Assembly: GCF_026242195.1 (NCBI RefSeq) | Contig: NZ_RKLV01000009.1 | Coordinates: 22,984-86,983 of the forward strand | Direction: 5' to 3' | Length of the DNA: 64,000 nucleotides | From: Halorutilus salinus | Lineage (GTDB): Archaea; Halobacteriota; Halobacteria; Halobacteriales; Halorutilaceae | Part shown: positions 45,292-54,388 of the stretch, one piece after another | How the letters are laid out: each line of letters starts with the position of its first letter | Numbering within the stretch: the first letter of the stretch is position 1 | Notes under the pieces: model-generated | The model's input: only the letters and a program-made list of their open reading frames with translations | Told to the model about the DNA's origin: nothing | Databases searched by the model: none | Translations under genes and position numbers: made by a program

Positions 45292-45390
45292 TATTCGTCG
45301 AGAAGCCACGAGAAAGACACCGGACTAGCTAATCCGTACGGCGGAAGTACCGTTGACTCGACGCCAAAAGTTACTGCTCCGGGGTGGATA

Positions 45391-45427
45391 CGACGGCACC
45401 GAGACCGAAGAAGAGTCGGTGCCGTCG
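45391..45427 (+). repeat. 12-bp perfect inverted repeat upstream of GST gene
   Basis: CGACGGCACCGA (45391-45402) and TCGGTGCCGTCG (45416-45427) are exact complements with a 13-nt loop. No T-run follows, so an intrinsic terminator is not clear. It stands between the IS605 right end and the glutathione transferase start at 45491; the rest of 45284-45490 holds no gene I can support. Confidence 0.7.
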
Positions 45428-45490
45428 GTATCGGAGACGGCTGGTAGCTTAATCTGTATCTTTTTGCGTTCGTGTGTCGTATACGTGTTC

Positions 45491-46438
45491 ATGAAAGCCT
45501 TCGTAGACGGAGAATGGGGCGAGTACGAGGCGACGAACGAGAGCGGCGAGTTCGAGCGCGCGACAACCTCCTTTAGGTCGTGGATAGGCGAGGACGACAG
45601 GTTTCCGGCGGAAGAAGGGCGTTACCATCTGTACGTCTCGTACGCGTGCCCTTGGGCACACCGTACGCTCATAACGCGACGCCTCCGTGGTCTACAGGGC
45701 ACCGTCTCGGTCGACATCGTTGATCCGTGGCGCGGCGAAGGCGGATGGCGTTTCTCGCCCGAAAAGGACGGATGTACGCACGACAGTGTAAACGGGGCGG
45801 AGTACCTCCGCGAACTCTACCTCAAGGCTGACGAGGACTACACGGGACGCGTCACCGTTCCTGTTCTCTGGGACAAGAAGCGCGGCACGATCGTCAACAA
45901 CGAGTCGCGCGAGGTGATGCGTATCCTCAACACGCGTTTCGAGGCGTACGCAAACGACGGTACGCTCCTTCCCGACGGACGCGAGGAAGAGGTCGACGGC
46001 GTCCTCGACGAGATATACGAACCCATCAACAACGGCGTCTACCGCGCGGGCTTTGCGAAGGGTCAGGAGGCGTACGACGAAGCCGTGGACGAACTGTTCG
46101 ACGCCCTCGACCGGTGGGACGACGTGCTCGCCGATCAGCGGTACCTCGTCGGTGACGAGCTCACGGAGGCGGACGTGGCGATGTTTACCACGCTCGTCCG
46201 TTTCGACCACGTATACCACACGCATTTCAAATGTAACGTCCGGCGTGTCCGTGACTACGACAACCTCTGGGGGTACCTACGCGATGTCTACCAGACGGAG
46301 GGTATCGCCGCGACCGTGAACCTCGATCACATCAAGGAGCACTACTACACGACACATCCCGATGTCAACCCGACGGGTATCGTCGCGCGTGGACCTCCGC
46401 CGCGTTTCGACGAACCCCACGACCGCGACCGTCTCTAA
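45491..46438 (+). CDS. Glutathionyl-hydroquinone reductase-type GST (ECM4/Xi class)
   Basis: 315 residues. The N-terminal thioredoxin domain has the catalytic motif YACPWAHR with C53, and the C-terminal helical GST domain follows (LVGDELTEADVAMFTTLVRFDHVYHTHF). Cys-Pro-Trp-Ala is diagnostic of the Xi/ECM4 class, which reduces glutathionyl-hydroquinones; haloarchaea use gamma-Glu-Cys in place of glutathione, so that is a likely co-substrate. ATG 45491 begins MKAFVDGEWG; an upstream in-frame TTG-type start at 45353 would add 46 residues of intergenic DNA. Confidence 0.9.
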   Translation: MKAFVDGEWGEYEATNESGEFERATTSFRSWIGEDDRFPAEEGRYHLYVSYACPWAHRTLITRRLRGLQGTVSVDIVDPWRGEGGWRFSPEKDGCTHDSVNGAEYLRELYLKADEDYTGRVTVPVLWDKKRGTIVNNESREVMRILNTRFEAYANDGTLLPDGREEEVDGVLDEIYEPINNGVYRAGFAKGQEAYDEAVDELFDALDRWDDVLADQRYLVGDELTEADVAMFTTLVRFDHVYHTHFKCNVRRVRDYDNLWGYLRDVYQTEGIAATVNLDHIKEHYYTTHPDVNPTGIVARGPPPRFDEPHDRDRL

Positions 46439-47742
46439 TCCTCTGAAAGCTCCTCTATAACGTCGTCCGCCCTCTCCATTATCTCGTCCACATCTATCTC
46501 GTCGCCCCCTACGTCGAGCTTCCTCTCGCGGCTCTTGGGGCTTTCGTCGACGAGTTCCTCCGTGAGCGAGAACATCTGTTTCACGTCCACGTCGTCGCCG
46601 CCTATGCTGAGACCGTGCCCCATCTTGGCGCTCTCGTCGACCTCCTTGTCCTGTATCTGTTCGACGACCTCGTCAGGTCTCCGTATCGCACCGGCTACCG
46701 GTGTTATCTCGGCGAGGTTTCTCGCCGTCGGGTATTCGAGAGAGAAGAACGAGGCGTCGTCTATACCCTCATCGACACCGTCGGCGTCCTCGGTGTACCC
46801 CCCGCCGCGGTAATGCTTCGACAGTTCGCCGTTCAGGAAGACGAAGACTGCGTCACCCTGTACGACGTATCCCGTGAACTCGGCTTCGTCGGCGATTCTG
46901 AGCACGTCCTTTACGCGCAGATCTATACGTCTGACATCGGGCTTACGTGTCGAGAGGACGATCGGAACCCGTCCGTACTGATCCTCGACACGCGACGGTA
47001 TACGGACGCCGTCGAGGCATTCGGCGATATGCCGCGCGTTCAAGGCGAGCTTCTTCCTCAGACCGTCGTCGGCTATATCCTGAATATCGGTTAAGACGCT
47101 AACGACGGCGTCGTGTACCTCGTCGGAGGTTCGTGAGACTACGATCTCGCGCGTGATGACGGCGTACCCCGCAAACGCCGCGACGGTGCTGGAGTAGAAG
47201 ACGTACGCGAGTATCACGAAGACGGGCGAGTCGGCGAAGACGCCCCAGCCGGTCGAATGTAGGACGGCGTAGACGACGAGTATCTCAGCGGTTACGAAGC
47301 CGACGATGTCGAGATGGAGAGGGTCGACGTTCGTTCCGTGGATCTCGCCGAGGCTTCCGTCACCGCCCTTCGACAGGTACTCGTACGCGACGGCACCGAG
47401 GACGAGACCCGCTGAGACGACCGAGTAGCTACGTACGAAGCCGTAGCCGTTGACCACGATAACCGCGTAAGAAGCGGAGACGACGACGAATGCGACGCCT
47501 ACGGTGTCGACGGATGAGGCGGGGTCGTTCCTGGAGTCGAAGACCGCCGCGACGCCGAACAGGACGGTCGCCGTTCCTCCGACAACGACCGGGGAAACGA
47601 CGTCGGGTGCGACGGCTGAGAGGGCGAGCGCCGCGGGAACGCCCGCGAGTACCACGATCCCTTTGAGCCTGAGAACCTCGTAAAGACGGCGTAGGTACGT
47701 CTTCTCGACCTTCTCGTCGGCGGCGACAACCTCGTCCGGCAT
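46435..47742 (-). CDS. Hypothetical membrane protein with cytosolic C-terminal domain (435 aa)
   Basis: Not recognised. Residues about 25-200 hold six or seven hydrophobic segments. The C-terminal 230 residues are soluble and acidic: an alpha/beta region (EVHDAVVSVLTDIQDIADDGL to EYPTARNLAEITPV) followed by two acidic segments with the repeated theme KMGHGLSIGGDDVDVKQM and KLDVGGDEIDVDEIM. The GGDxxDVxxxM repetition may be a short binding motif. It may act as a sensor or signalling protein. Convergent with the GST gene (4-bp overlap). Confidence 0.65.
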   Translation of the reverse strand: MPDEVVAADEKVEKTYLRRLYEVLRLKGIVVLAGVPAALALSAVAPDVVSPVVVGGTATVLFGVAAVFDSRNDPASSVDTVGVAFVVVSASYAVIVVNGYGFVRSYSVVSAGLVLGAVAYEYLSKGGDGSLGEIHGTNVDPLHLDIVGFVTAEILVVYAVLHSTGWGVFADSPVFVILAYVFYSSTVAAFAGYAVITREIVVSRTSDEVHDAVVSVLTDIQDIADDGLRKKLALNARHIAECLDGVRIPSRVEDQYGRVPIVLSTRKPDVRRIDLRVKDVLRIADEAEFTGYVVQGDAVFVFLNGELSKHYRGGGYTEDADGVDEGIDDASFFSLEYPTARNLAEITPVAGAIRRPDEVVEQIQDKEVDESAKMGHGLSIGGDDVDVKQMFSLTEELVDESPKSRERKLDVGGDEIDVDEIMERADDVIEELSED

Positions 47743-47839
47743 ATGATGGGGAACGTACCTGAGACGAATAAAGCTTTAGGCGTTTAGACAGGGGAGCCGA
47801 AACGCCTCGGACGGCTAAGAAGCCGGCTACGTGGTCGGA

Positions 47840-48913
47840 CTACAGACCCTCGACGATATCCTGCTTGATTCCGTCGAAGAAGTCGCCTTCGGTGTCGCGG
47901 GGTCCCGAATGCGCCTCAGGATGATACTGGCGCGCCTCAACCTTGTGGTAGTCGCTACGTACCGCCTCGCTCGTACCGTCGTTGGCGTTCACCTCCGTGA
48001 CCTCAAGCTCGTCGAGCGTCTCCTCCTCTACGGCGAAGCCGTGGTTCTGCGCCGTGATATGCACCACACCGTCTTCGAGATCCTTGACGGGCTGGTTCGC
48101 TCCGCGGTGCCCGAACTTGAGCTTGTACGTCTCGGCGTCGAAGGCGCGCGAGATTAGCTGGTGTCCGAGACAGACGCCAGCGACGGGTAGCTCGCCGAGG
48201 AACTCGTCGACAGCCGCGACTGCGTCGTCGTAGTTCGCCGGGTCGCCGGGACCGTTCGAGATGAACAGCGAGTCGGGGTCAACGTCGCGTATCTCTCCGG
48301 GCGATACGTCGTACGGCAGAGCGACGACATCGAGGTTTCTTCTCCGGAGGCTCGTGATTATGTTCCTCTTACATCCGCAGTCGATGAGAGCGACCGTAGC
48401 GTCGGCGTCCCCACTTCCGAAGCCCTCGTACGTCTTGGGCTCGTCGATCGTGACGCGCGCGCCGAGGTCGAGTTCCTCTATGTCGGGGCAGTCCTCGGCG
48501 AGTTCCTTTGCGCGTCCGGGCGTCGCATCGTCGCCGACGACCAGACCCGAACGCATCGTGCCGTACTCGCGCGTCTTTACCGTCAGGGCGCGCGTATCGA
48601 CTCCGCTCATCGCGGGGACGCCCTCGTCCTCGAACCATTCGAGAACGTCGGGCGGGTCGGTGGAGAACTCACGTGCGACGCACGCCTCCGCCTTGATGCC
48701 GTCCGACTGGAAGGAGTCGGGGTCGACGCCGTAGTTACCGATGAGCGGGTAGGTGAACATCAGGGTCTGAAACTCGTACGACGGATCCGTAAGGCTCTCC
48801 TCGTAACCCGTGTACTGCGTCGTGAAGACGAGTTCGCTCTGTACCTCGCCGGGCGTACCGTGTCCCTCGCCCTCTACGACCGTCCCGTCCTCTAACGCGA
48901 GATAAGCTTTCAT
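47840..48913 (-). CDS. carA: Carbamoyl-phosphate synthase small subunit
   Basis: 357 residues. The N-terminal CPSase small-chain domain (EGHGTPGEVQSELVFTTQYTGYEE) and a class I glutamine amidotransferase with the catalytic Cys in GVCLGHQL and His/Glu in YHPEAHSG. It supplies ammonia for carbamoyl phosphate (pyrimidines, arginine). The large subunit carB is not in the window. The 97 nt between it and the unknown membrane gene contain a GC-rich stem but no gene. Confidence 0.96.
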   Translation of the reverse strand: MKAYLALEDGTVVEGEGHGTPGEVQSELVFTTQYTGYEESLTDPSYEFQTLMFTYPLIGNYGVDPDSFQSDGIKAEACVAREFSTDPPDVLEWFEDEGVPAMSGVDTRALTVKTREYGTMRSGLVVGDDATPGRAKELAEDCPDIEELDLGARVTIDEPKTYEGFGSGDADATVALIDCGCKRNIITSLRRRNLDVVALPYDVSPGEIRDVDPDSLFISNGPGDPANYDDAVAAVDEFLGELPVAGVCLGHQLISRAFDAETYKLKFGHRGANQPVKDLEDGVVHITAQNHGFAVEEETLDELEVTEVNANDGTSEAVRSDYHKVEARQYHPEAHSGPRDTEGDFFDGIKQDIVEGL

Positions 48914-48970
48914 CGGTAACGAATCACGTCGGCGCGGTCAAAAGCGCATCGGTTGTTGGTTCGGGTGAGG

Positions 48971-50347
48971 TTAGCCACGCTCCTCGGCGAGACGGTCGTA
49001 CTCGGTACGGACGTCCACGACGGGCGCGTCGTAGCCCTCGGGTGCGTAAGGCTCGTGCGGATTGGGTGACGCCTCCTTCTCCTCTACCCACGTACGTACG
49101 AACCCGCCGTCTCCGTCGTACCGCTTCCCCTGCTTCAGGACGTTGAAATACCTGTCGCGCGAGTCGTTTCCAACACCCGCCTGATACGCCCAGTTGCCCC
49201 AGTTCGATGCGACATCGTAGTCGACGAGCTTCTCCTCGAAGTACGCCGCGCCGAGACGCCAGTCGACGCCGAGTACGTCGACGAGGAAGGACGCGACGTT
49301 CTGCCTCGCACGGTTCGAGGTGTACCCCGTGGCGTTGAGTTCACGCATCGCGGCGTCGACGAACGGTACGCCCGTCGTGCCCTTGCACCACCGTTCGAAA
49401 CGTTCGCCGCGACCGCGCCATTCACGCGACACGCCGCGTATACCTCCGGGAGCGAAGAACGCCGAGCCATGTTTCACGAACCCAAACTGGAAGAAGTCGC
49501 GCCAACGAAGTTCGAATACGAGCCAGTACGTCGAGTCGTTGGAGACGCGTTCGTCCTCGTACCTTTTGACCTCCTCGTAGACGCGGCGCGGCGAGATAGA
49601 TCCGCGTGCGAGCCACGCCGAAAGCTTAGACGAGTAGTCGGCACCGACGAGACGGTTACGTGTCTCCTTGTACTCACGGAGAAGGTCGCGTTCCCAGATG
49701 TACTCCTCTAAGCGTTCGAGTGCGCGCGTCTCGCCACCCTCGAAGCCGAGCGCACCGCGTCCGTCGTCCTCCGACGGTTCGAGACCGAGTTCGTCGAGCG
49801 ACGGTATCCCGTCGTCGAAGGACGGCGTGTCGATCCCGTCGGGCGCGTCGACCGTCTCACGCGGCTTGTCGTTCGCCTCGACCTCCTTACGCCACGGCGT
49901 GAACGTGTCGTTCATCCTCTCCGGGGGTGTCGGAAGGTCGTTGATATGGTGGAGCGTATGCGTCCAGAGCCTCCGCGTCTCTGCGCCCTCAGCACGCGCC
50001 GTTTCGCGCACCGCACGTTCACGCCCGAACTCCTCCGTCGCGGGCTTAGTCTGCAGAAAGACCGTGTCAACGCCGTACCCGTCGACGAGCGACGCGACGA
50101 CCTCCTCCGTCCTGCCCTGACGTACCGCAAGGTCGCCGCCGAGTTCACGGAGAGAGGAACGGAGATCCTCGACCGTCTCGCGTATGAAACGCGCCCTGTG
50201 TGCACCCGTCTTTTCGGTTCCGTAACGCGTCTCGCCGTAGTCGCGTTCGTCGAAGACGTAGACGGGTACGAAGCCGTCGCGCGCCGCCTCGGCGAGTGTC
50301 GGGTTGTCGTGGACACGGAGATCGTCACGGAACAGAAGCAGGTTCAT
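48971..50347 (-). CDS. phr: DASH-type cryptochrome/photolyase
   Basis: 458 residues: an N-terminal alpha/beta photolyase domain (LLFRDDLRVHDNPTLAEA) and a helical FAD-binding domain (FELRWRDFFQF, GFVKHGSAFF, GIRGVSREWRGR, ASNWGNWAYQAGVGND, YFNVLKQGKRYD). ARQNVASFLVDVLGVDWRLGA and the WGNW/GVGND segments match DASH members, which repair cyclobutane dimers in single-stranded DNA, rather than class I or III. Useful under strong light in open brine. Divergent from tsr3. Confidence 0.92.
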   Translation of the reverse strand: MNLLLFRDDLRVHDNPTLAEAARDGFVPVYVFDERDYGETRYGTEKTGAHRARFIRETVEDLRSSLRELGGDLAVRQGRTEEVVASLVDGYGVDTVFLQTKPATEEFGRERAVRETARAEGAETRRLWTHTLHHINDLPTPPERMNDTFTPWRKEVEANDKPRETVDAPDGIDTPSFDDGIPSLDELGLEPSEDDGRGALGFEGGETRALERLEEYIWERDLLREYKETRNRLVGADYSSKLSAWLARGSISPRRVYEEVKRYEDERVSNDSTYWLVFELRWRDFFQFGFVKHGSAFFAPGGIRGVSREWRGRGERFERWCKGTTGVPFVDAAMRELNATGYTSNRARQNVASFLVDVLGVDWRLGAAYFEEKLVDYDVASNWGNWAYQAGVGNDSRDRYFNVLKQGKRYDGDGGFVRTWVEEKEASPNPHEPYAPEGYDAPVVDVRTEYDRLAEERG

Positions 50348-50399
50348 ACGGATCGTACGTATCCGAACCCAATAAGTCCGACGAGCGCGTACGGGGCAC

Positions 50400-50897
50400 G
50401 TGGACGAGAGAGGTACTGAGGTTCATATCTACCACGAGGGCGACGACGACCCGGCGAAATGCACCGCGCGGCGTCTTGCGGACGAGGGCGAGGCGCGCCT
50501 CCACGAACGTTACGACAGTCTGCCGCGAGCCACGGCGCTTTCGCCGTACGCAGAGACGGCGCTCTCGCCCGCCGACTCTCCGCCTATCGTCGTCTTCGAC
50601 TCGTCGTGGAAGTCCGCCGAGGAGGTCGCCGAACCGTACGACGGAACCGAACGTGCACTACCTTTCGTCGTCTCTGCGAACCCCGTGAGCTACGGAAAGC
50701 CGTTCAGGCTCAACACCGCAGAGGCTGTGATCACGGCGCTATACATCACCGGAGAGAAGGAGGACGCGCGCCGTATCGCCTCGTACTTCAGCTACGGAGG
50801 GACGTTCTTATCGTTGAACCGCGAGCCGTTGGAGAGGTACGCTGTCTGTGAGACGAGCGAGGAGGTCGTTGAGGTGCAGGAAGACTACCTCGATTAG
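50400..50897 (+). CDS. Tsr3-type rRNA aminocarboxypropyltransferase (DUF367)
   Basis: 165 residues from GTG 50400 (MDERGTEVHIYHEGDDDPAKC). Family marks: DPAKCTARRLADEG, SPADSPPIVVFDSSWKSAEEV, VVSANPVSYGKPFRLNTAEAV and ASYFSYGGTFLSLN. Tsr3 moves the 3-amino-3-carboxypropyl group from SAM to an m1-pseudouridine of 16S rRNA. The stop overlaps the convergent lipoprotein gene by 4 bp. Confidence 0.93.
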   Translation: MDERGTEVHIYHEGDDDPAKCTARRLADEGEARLHERYDSLPRATALSPYAETALSPADSPPIVVFDSSWKSAEEVAEPYDGTERALPFVVSANPVSYGKPFRLNTAEAVITALYITGEKEDARRIASYFSYGGTFLSLNREPLERYAVCETSEEVVEVQEDYLD

Positions 50898-51706
50898 TAC
50901 TGTGTATCCGCCGGATCCCTGCAACTGAGCAGGGTACTGTACGGGGTGAATCTGTATCCGTCGTCCTGCAGTATAAACGACCAAGTCTGACGGTTGCAGT
51001 CGGCTAACTGACGGAAGGTCACGTTGAACGACCCCGTGACTGTTCTGTTCCCCCACTCTACCTTCAGGCTGTAGTTCCCCGGACGGGTGAGGTTGTACCC
51101 GGCGGTAGAGTTCCGGCTCAGCGTCTTTTCGACCCGATAGACCGTCCCGTTGGTGTTACCGACAGTCACATTCATTGTTACGTTTCCGAGGCTACGGTTA
51201 ACGGCTACCACAGCCTTGTCCTGTGGGTCGGACGGGTCTATGGTAGGCTCCCCCTCCCATACATCGCCGACGGTTACCCTGTAGTACCTTCCGTCGAGAC
51301 TGACGTATGTGTCTCCCTCCGTGGAGTTCTGTATATACCCGTACAGGCTTCTACGTACGCTCCTGTGCATCCTCGGTATCTCGTTGTCGCCTAAAGCAGG
51401 CTCTATTCTCATATCTCCGCGTACCGAGTAGTCGATGACGAACCGTCCGTTGTCAGTCAGAACGGTCGCGTTCACCACGTTACCGTCGTGTGTCGCGTTC
51501 TCCGAAACCTCCTCCAGCATTAAGCTACGGTTACCAAGCGGCATGGAATTCGTCCCTACGTTCCGGGATACGTTCTCTGAGCCGGTGGTCTCGTTCGCAG
51601 GTTGAGTATCGCCGTTCGTCAAGCCGCCGTTTCCGAGACAGCCCGTGAGAGTAATCAGCAAAGAGAGCACCGCGAGTGTAGCCAGAACCGCACGCGTGTA
51701 CCTCAT
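50894..51706 (-). CDS. Sec-type lipoprotein, hypothetical
   Basis: 270 residues: hydrophobic signal (about 5-20) and lipobox L-T-G-C (C23) followed by a Gly/Asn/Thr linker. No twin-Arg, so Sec export is likely. The mature chain is beta-rich with many N-x-T/S sites and a Cys pair near the end (DCNRQTWSF, LSCRDPAD). Function unknown. Confidence 0.75.
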   Translation of the reverse strand: MRYTRAVLATLAVLSLLITLTGCLGNGGLTNGDTQPANETTGSENVSRNVGTNSMPLGNRSLMLEEVSENATHDGNVVNATVLTDNGRFVIDYSVRGDMRIEPALGDNEIPRMHRSVRRSLYGYIQNSTEGDTYVSLDGRYYRVTVGDVWEGEPTIDPSDPQDKAVVAVNRSLGNVTMNVTVGNTNGTVYRVEKTLSRNSTAGYNLTRPGNYSLKVEWGNRTVTGSFNVTFRQLADCNRQTWSFILQDDGYRFTPYSTLLSCRDPADTQY

Positions 51707-51743
51707 GGTAGCAGTAAGGACACGCCGGAGAAAAACCTGTGGC

Positions 51744-51830
51744 TTACTCAGGCGACCCGTTCTCGTACTCGCTGATTATCTCGTCCAGACTCTTCTCCTC
51801 GTCGTCTTCCTCGGTTACGGCTACGCTCAT
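51744..51830 (-). CDS. Small acidic protein (28 aa), candidate
   Basis: A short minus-strand frame: ATG at 51828-51830, stop TAA at 51744-51746. The peptide is MSVAVTEEDDEEKSLDEIISEYENGSPE, acidic with one short helix and no cysteine. It lies alone between the lipoprotein and the enoyl-CoA hydratase gene. Acidity and codon choice fit the genome, but with 28 codons chance is not excluded. Confidence 0.4.
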   Translation of the reverse strand: MSVAVTEEDDEEKSLDEIISEYENGSPE

Positions 51831-51893
51831 ACGCGTACTGCGCGGAACTCTTTGAATAAGCTTCCGGATTATACGACGTTTGTCAACGTCTGA

Positions 51894-52673
51894 CTAACGA
51901 CCTTCGAACTCGGGTTCGCGGTTCTCGACGAACGCCGTCACGCCTTCCTCAACGTCGTCCGACTGAGACACCGAACTCTGGACCCATGCCTCGCGTTCGA
52001 GCGCCGAATCGAGGTCGTTGTCGGCGCCGTAATGCAGAAGCGACTTGCTCGCGCCGATTGCGCGCGTCGGTCCCGACGCGAGTTCGTCGACGAGTTCGTC
52101 GGCGCGTTCGTCGAACTCATCGTCGGCGTAGGCGTGGTTTATGAGACCCATCTCCTCCGCCTCAGGCGCGGGTACGTCACGTCCGGTGAAGACGAGCTCC
52201 TTCGCCTTCTTCATACCCACGAGACGCGGGAGTATGTACGACGAACCCGAGTCCTGCGACAGCCCGATCTTTGCGAAAAGCTCCGCAAAGGTCGCCGACT
52301 CCTCCGCGACGGTCAGATCACACGCAAGCGCGAGGTTACATCCCGCACCGACGGCGTGTCCCTGAACCTTAGCCACGGTCGGCTTCCGCATACGGAAAAG
52401 CTGGCGGACTATCTCGTGTAGGTCGTTCTCTATCAGTTCGACTATCTCCGGCGGCGACGTATGCGCGAAGTTGACGAGCGCGTTTACGTCCGCCCCGGCG
52501 CAGAAGGTTCCGCCCGAGCCTTGGAGGACGACCGCACGCGCGTCCGACCCCTTTATTTCGCGCAGTTCGTCTGCGAGCGCCGACATCGTCTCGTGGTCGA
52601 GTGCGTTCTTGACCTCAGGACGTTCTATCGTAACCGTGGTCACACCGTCTTCTCTGTCTACGTCTACTGACAT
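51894..52673 (-). CDS. Enoyl-CoA hydratase/isomerase family protein
   Basis: 259-residue crotonase fold. The oxyanion-hole segments are GSGGTFCAGADVNALV and HAVGAGCNLALACDLTVA, and the second catalytic Glu is in the LSQDSGSSYILPRLVG part (usually GxxPxxG; here S-Q-D-S at the usual Glu positions, so the catalytic Glu pair looks altered). Acts on acyl-CoA in beta-oxidation or ring cleavage. No pathway partners adjoin it. Confidence 0.9.
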   Translation of the reverse strand: MSVDVDREDGVTTVTIERPEVKNALDHETMSALADELREIKGSDARAVVLQGSGGTFCAGADVNALVNFAHTSPPEIVELIENDLHEIVRQLFRMRKPTVAKVQGHAVGAGCNLALACDLTVAEESATFAELFAKIGLSQDSGSSYILPRLVGMKKAKELVFTGRDVPAPEAEEMGLINHAYADDEFDERADELVDELASGPTRAIGASKSLLHYGADNDLDSALEREAWVQSSVSQSDDVEEGVTAFVENREPEFEGR

Positions 52674-52754
52674 GTTCGGAAGACGCCCGCATCGGACATA
52701 TAGCTTGTGTAGCGAGAGAACAAGAGTTATACACGATGACGGAGTTCTATGAGT

Positions 52755-52904
52755 ATGGCAAACTTCCCCGAAGCGGAGAAACGTCTGCTTGAGAAGCAGA
52801 TATGTATGAGATGTAACGCACGTAACCCGGAGGACGCTACTTCATGCAGGAAATGCGGGCACAAGAAGCTACGTCCTAAGAACCGCGAGCGTCAGACAGC
52901 CTAA
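52755..52904 (+). CDS. rpl40e: Ribosomal protein eL40
   Basis: 49 residues, [20 protein letters not shown]..., the archaeal eL40 with zinc ligands C17, C20, C31 and C34 (CMRC and CRKC). Basic C-terminus [18 protein letters not shown] sits 10-13 nt before ATG 52755 and a TATA-like AGTTATACAC further up. Stop overlaps the convergent hisB by 4 bp. Confidence 0.95.
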   Translation: MANFPEAEKRLLEKQICMRCNARNPEDATSCRKCGHKKLRPKNRERQTA

Positions 52905-53485
52905 AGCTCCCCTTTTGTACTCGGTACGTCGTCGCGTCGCTCGTCGTGACGTGTAGCATCGTCGAGTGCGAGCGCGAACCCCTTGAAGACAGCCTCGATC
53001 ACGTGGTGGTCGTTGTCGCCCGCCGCCTCTACGTGGAGCGTCACGCCCGCGTTACGCGCGAACGTACCGAAGAAATGCGGCACCATCTCGTTCGTCAGGT
53101 CGCCGACTCCGTCGCGGTCGAGTTCGACCTCGGTGAAAGCACGTCCGCGCCCCGACACGTCGACGGCGACTGAGGCGAGCGCCTCGTCCATCGGCGCGCG
53201 TCTGTCGCCGAAACGCGCGATACACGCACCGTCGCCGACTGCGTCACCGAACGCGCGTCCAAGGACGATAGCTGTGTCCTCGACCGTATGGTGGTCGCCG
53301 GTTTCGAGGTCGCCGTCCGCCTCGACGGTCAGGTCAAACATACCGTGCTTCGCAACGGCGACGAGCATATGATCGAGGAACCCTACGCCCGTCTCGATGT
53401 CGCTCTTACCGTCGCCGTCAAGCGCGAACTCAACGTTCACCTTCGTCTCGACCGTCTCACGTTCCGCGTTTCCTTTGCGTGTCAT
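52901..53485 (-). CDS. hisB: Imidazoleglycerol-phosphate dehydratase
   Basis: 194 residues, the family length. The repeated metal-binding motifs are [13 protein letters not shown] and [10 protein letters not shown] (first half), then GNNDHH-like [16 protein letters not shown] (second half), with VDVSGRG between. It dehydrates imidazoleglycerol phosphate in histidine synthesis. Overlaps hisA by 4 bp. Confidence 0.95.
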   Translation of the reverse strand: MTRKGNAERETVETKVNVEFALDGDGKSDIETGVGFLDHMLVAVAKHGMFDLTVEADGDLETGDHHTVEDTAIVLGRAFGDAVGDGACIARFGDRRAPMDEALASVAVDVSGRGRAFTEVELDRDGVGDLTNEMVPHFFGTFARNAGVTLHVEAAGDNDHHVIEAVFKGFALALDDATRHDERRDDVPSTKGEL

Positions 53486-54186
53486 GTCGCCACCTCGTTA
53501 GCCTCGTCGTACGACATACGTCCCTCGTAGAAAGCCGTGCCGATGACTACGCCCGACGCGCCCGCTTCTCGCAGAGCCTTCACGTCGTCGGTCGTCGCCA
53601 CGCCGCCCGACGCTATCACGGGAACGTCGACCGCCTCGACGAGTTCCTCGACGGGTTCGACGGTTACGCCTTCGAGAAGACCCTCGTCGTCGACGTTCGT
53701 GAACAGGAACGCCGAAGCGCCCTCGTCCTCGAAACGCCGTGCCACCTCGACGGGCGAGACGCCCGCGCCCTCCTTCCACCCTTCGACGACGACCTCGCCT
53801 TCGCGGGCGTCGAGTGAGACGACGACCTCGCCGTACTCCGCCGCACGTCCGACGAGTGGCGGATTCTCGACGGCGGCGGTTCCCATGACGACACGATCCG
53901 CGCCCGCCTCGAACAACGTCCTTGCGTCACCGACCGAGCGTACGCCGCCGCCGACCTGTACGGAGACATCCGTCTCCTCGACGATACGCCGAACCTGCGA
54001 CGCGTTCCTGCGTTCGCCATCTATAGCACCGTCAAGGTCGACGACGTGGAGATGTTCCGCTCCCTCGTCGACCCAACGCCGAGCCGACTCGACAGGGTCG
54101 CCGTACGTCTTCGCTGTGCCTTCATCACCCTGTACCAACTGGACGCATTCGCCTCCCTTCATATCGACGGCGGGTATTACGTCCAT
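53482..54186 (-). CDS. hisA: ProFAR isomerase (HisA)
   Basis: 234-residue TIM barrel starting MDVIPAVDMKGGECVQLVQG, with the catalytic Asp D8 and a second at LDAREGE/TNVDDEG, and phosphate-binding VQVGGGVRS and ASGGVATTDD. An upstream in-frame extension was rejected because MDVIPAVD is the canonical start. Coupled to hisB by a 4-bp overlap; preceded by a 37-residue acidic frame. Confidence 0.96.
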   Translation of the reverse strand: MDVIPAVDMKGGECVQLVQGDEGTAKTYGDPVESARRWVDEGAEHLHVVDLDGAIDGERRNASQVRRIVEETDVSVQVGGGVRSVGDARTLFEAGADRVVMGTAAVENPPLVGRAAEYGEVVVSLDAREGEVVVEGWKEGAGVSPVEVARRFEDEGASAFLFTNVDDEGLLEGVTVEPVEELVEAVDVPVIASGGVATTDDVKALREAGASGVVIGTAFYEGRMSYDEANEVAT

Positions 54187-54191
54187 CTTTC

Positions 54192-54305
54192 TTACCCGTC
54201 TTCCTCGTCGTCGACGTACTCGTCTATGTCGTACCACTGATCCTCGCCTTCGAAGTAGTCGTCGGCTTCCTCCATCCGTTCCTCTATGTCCTCGTTCTCT
54301 GCCAT
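54192..54305 (-). CDS. Small acidic protein upstream of hisA (37 aa), candidate
   Basis: ATG 54303-54305, stop TAA 54192-54194, 5 nt before hisA. MAENEDIEERMEEADDYFEGED then QWYDIDEYVDDEEDG. Very acidic, with conserved-looking aromatic residues (Y, F, W, Y, Y). Closeness to hisA suggests a leader or co-translated partner; it has no His run, so a histidine attenuator peptide is unlikely. Confidence 0.5.
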   Translation of the reverse strand: MAENEDIEERMEEADDYFEGEDQWYDIDEYVDDEEDG

Positions 54306-54388
54306 CGGGGTTAGTACGCAACCTTAGACATAAAGCTTTTCGCGGGGACTGTCGCAAGCTATTAGAGACGGTCGCGTCTACGGCGTCC

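Noticed and set aside
47743..47839. Intrinsic terminator downstream of carA
   Set aside because: GC-rich stem possible but no T-run on the proper strand; not strong enough to list.
53537..54388. In-frame upstream extension of the thioesterase
   Set aside because: It is antisense to hisA, and Ser/Thr/Pro-rich; the natural start is MEITQLF at 54389.
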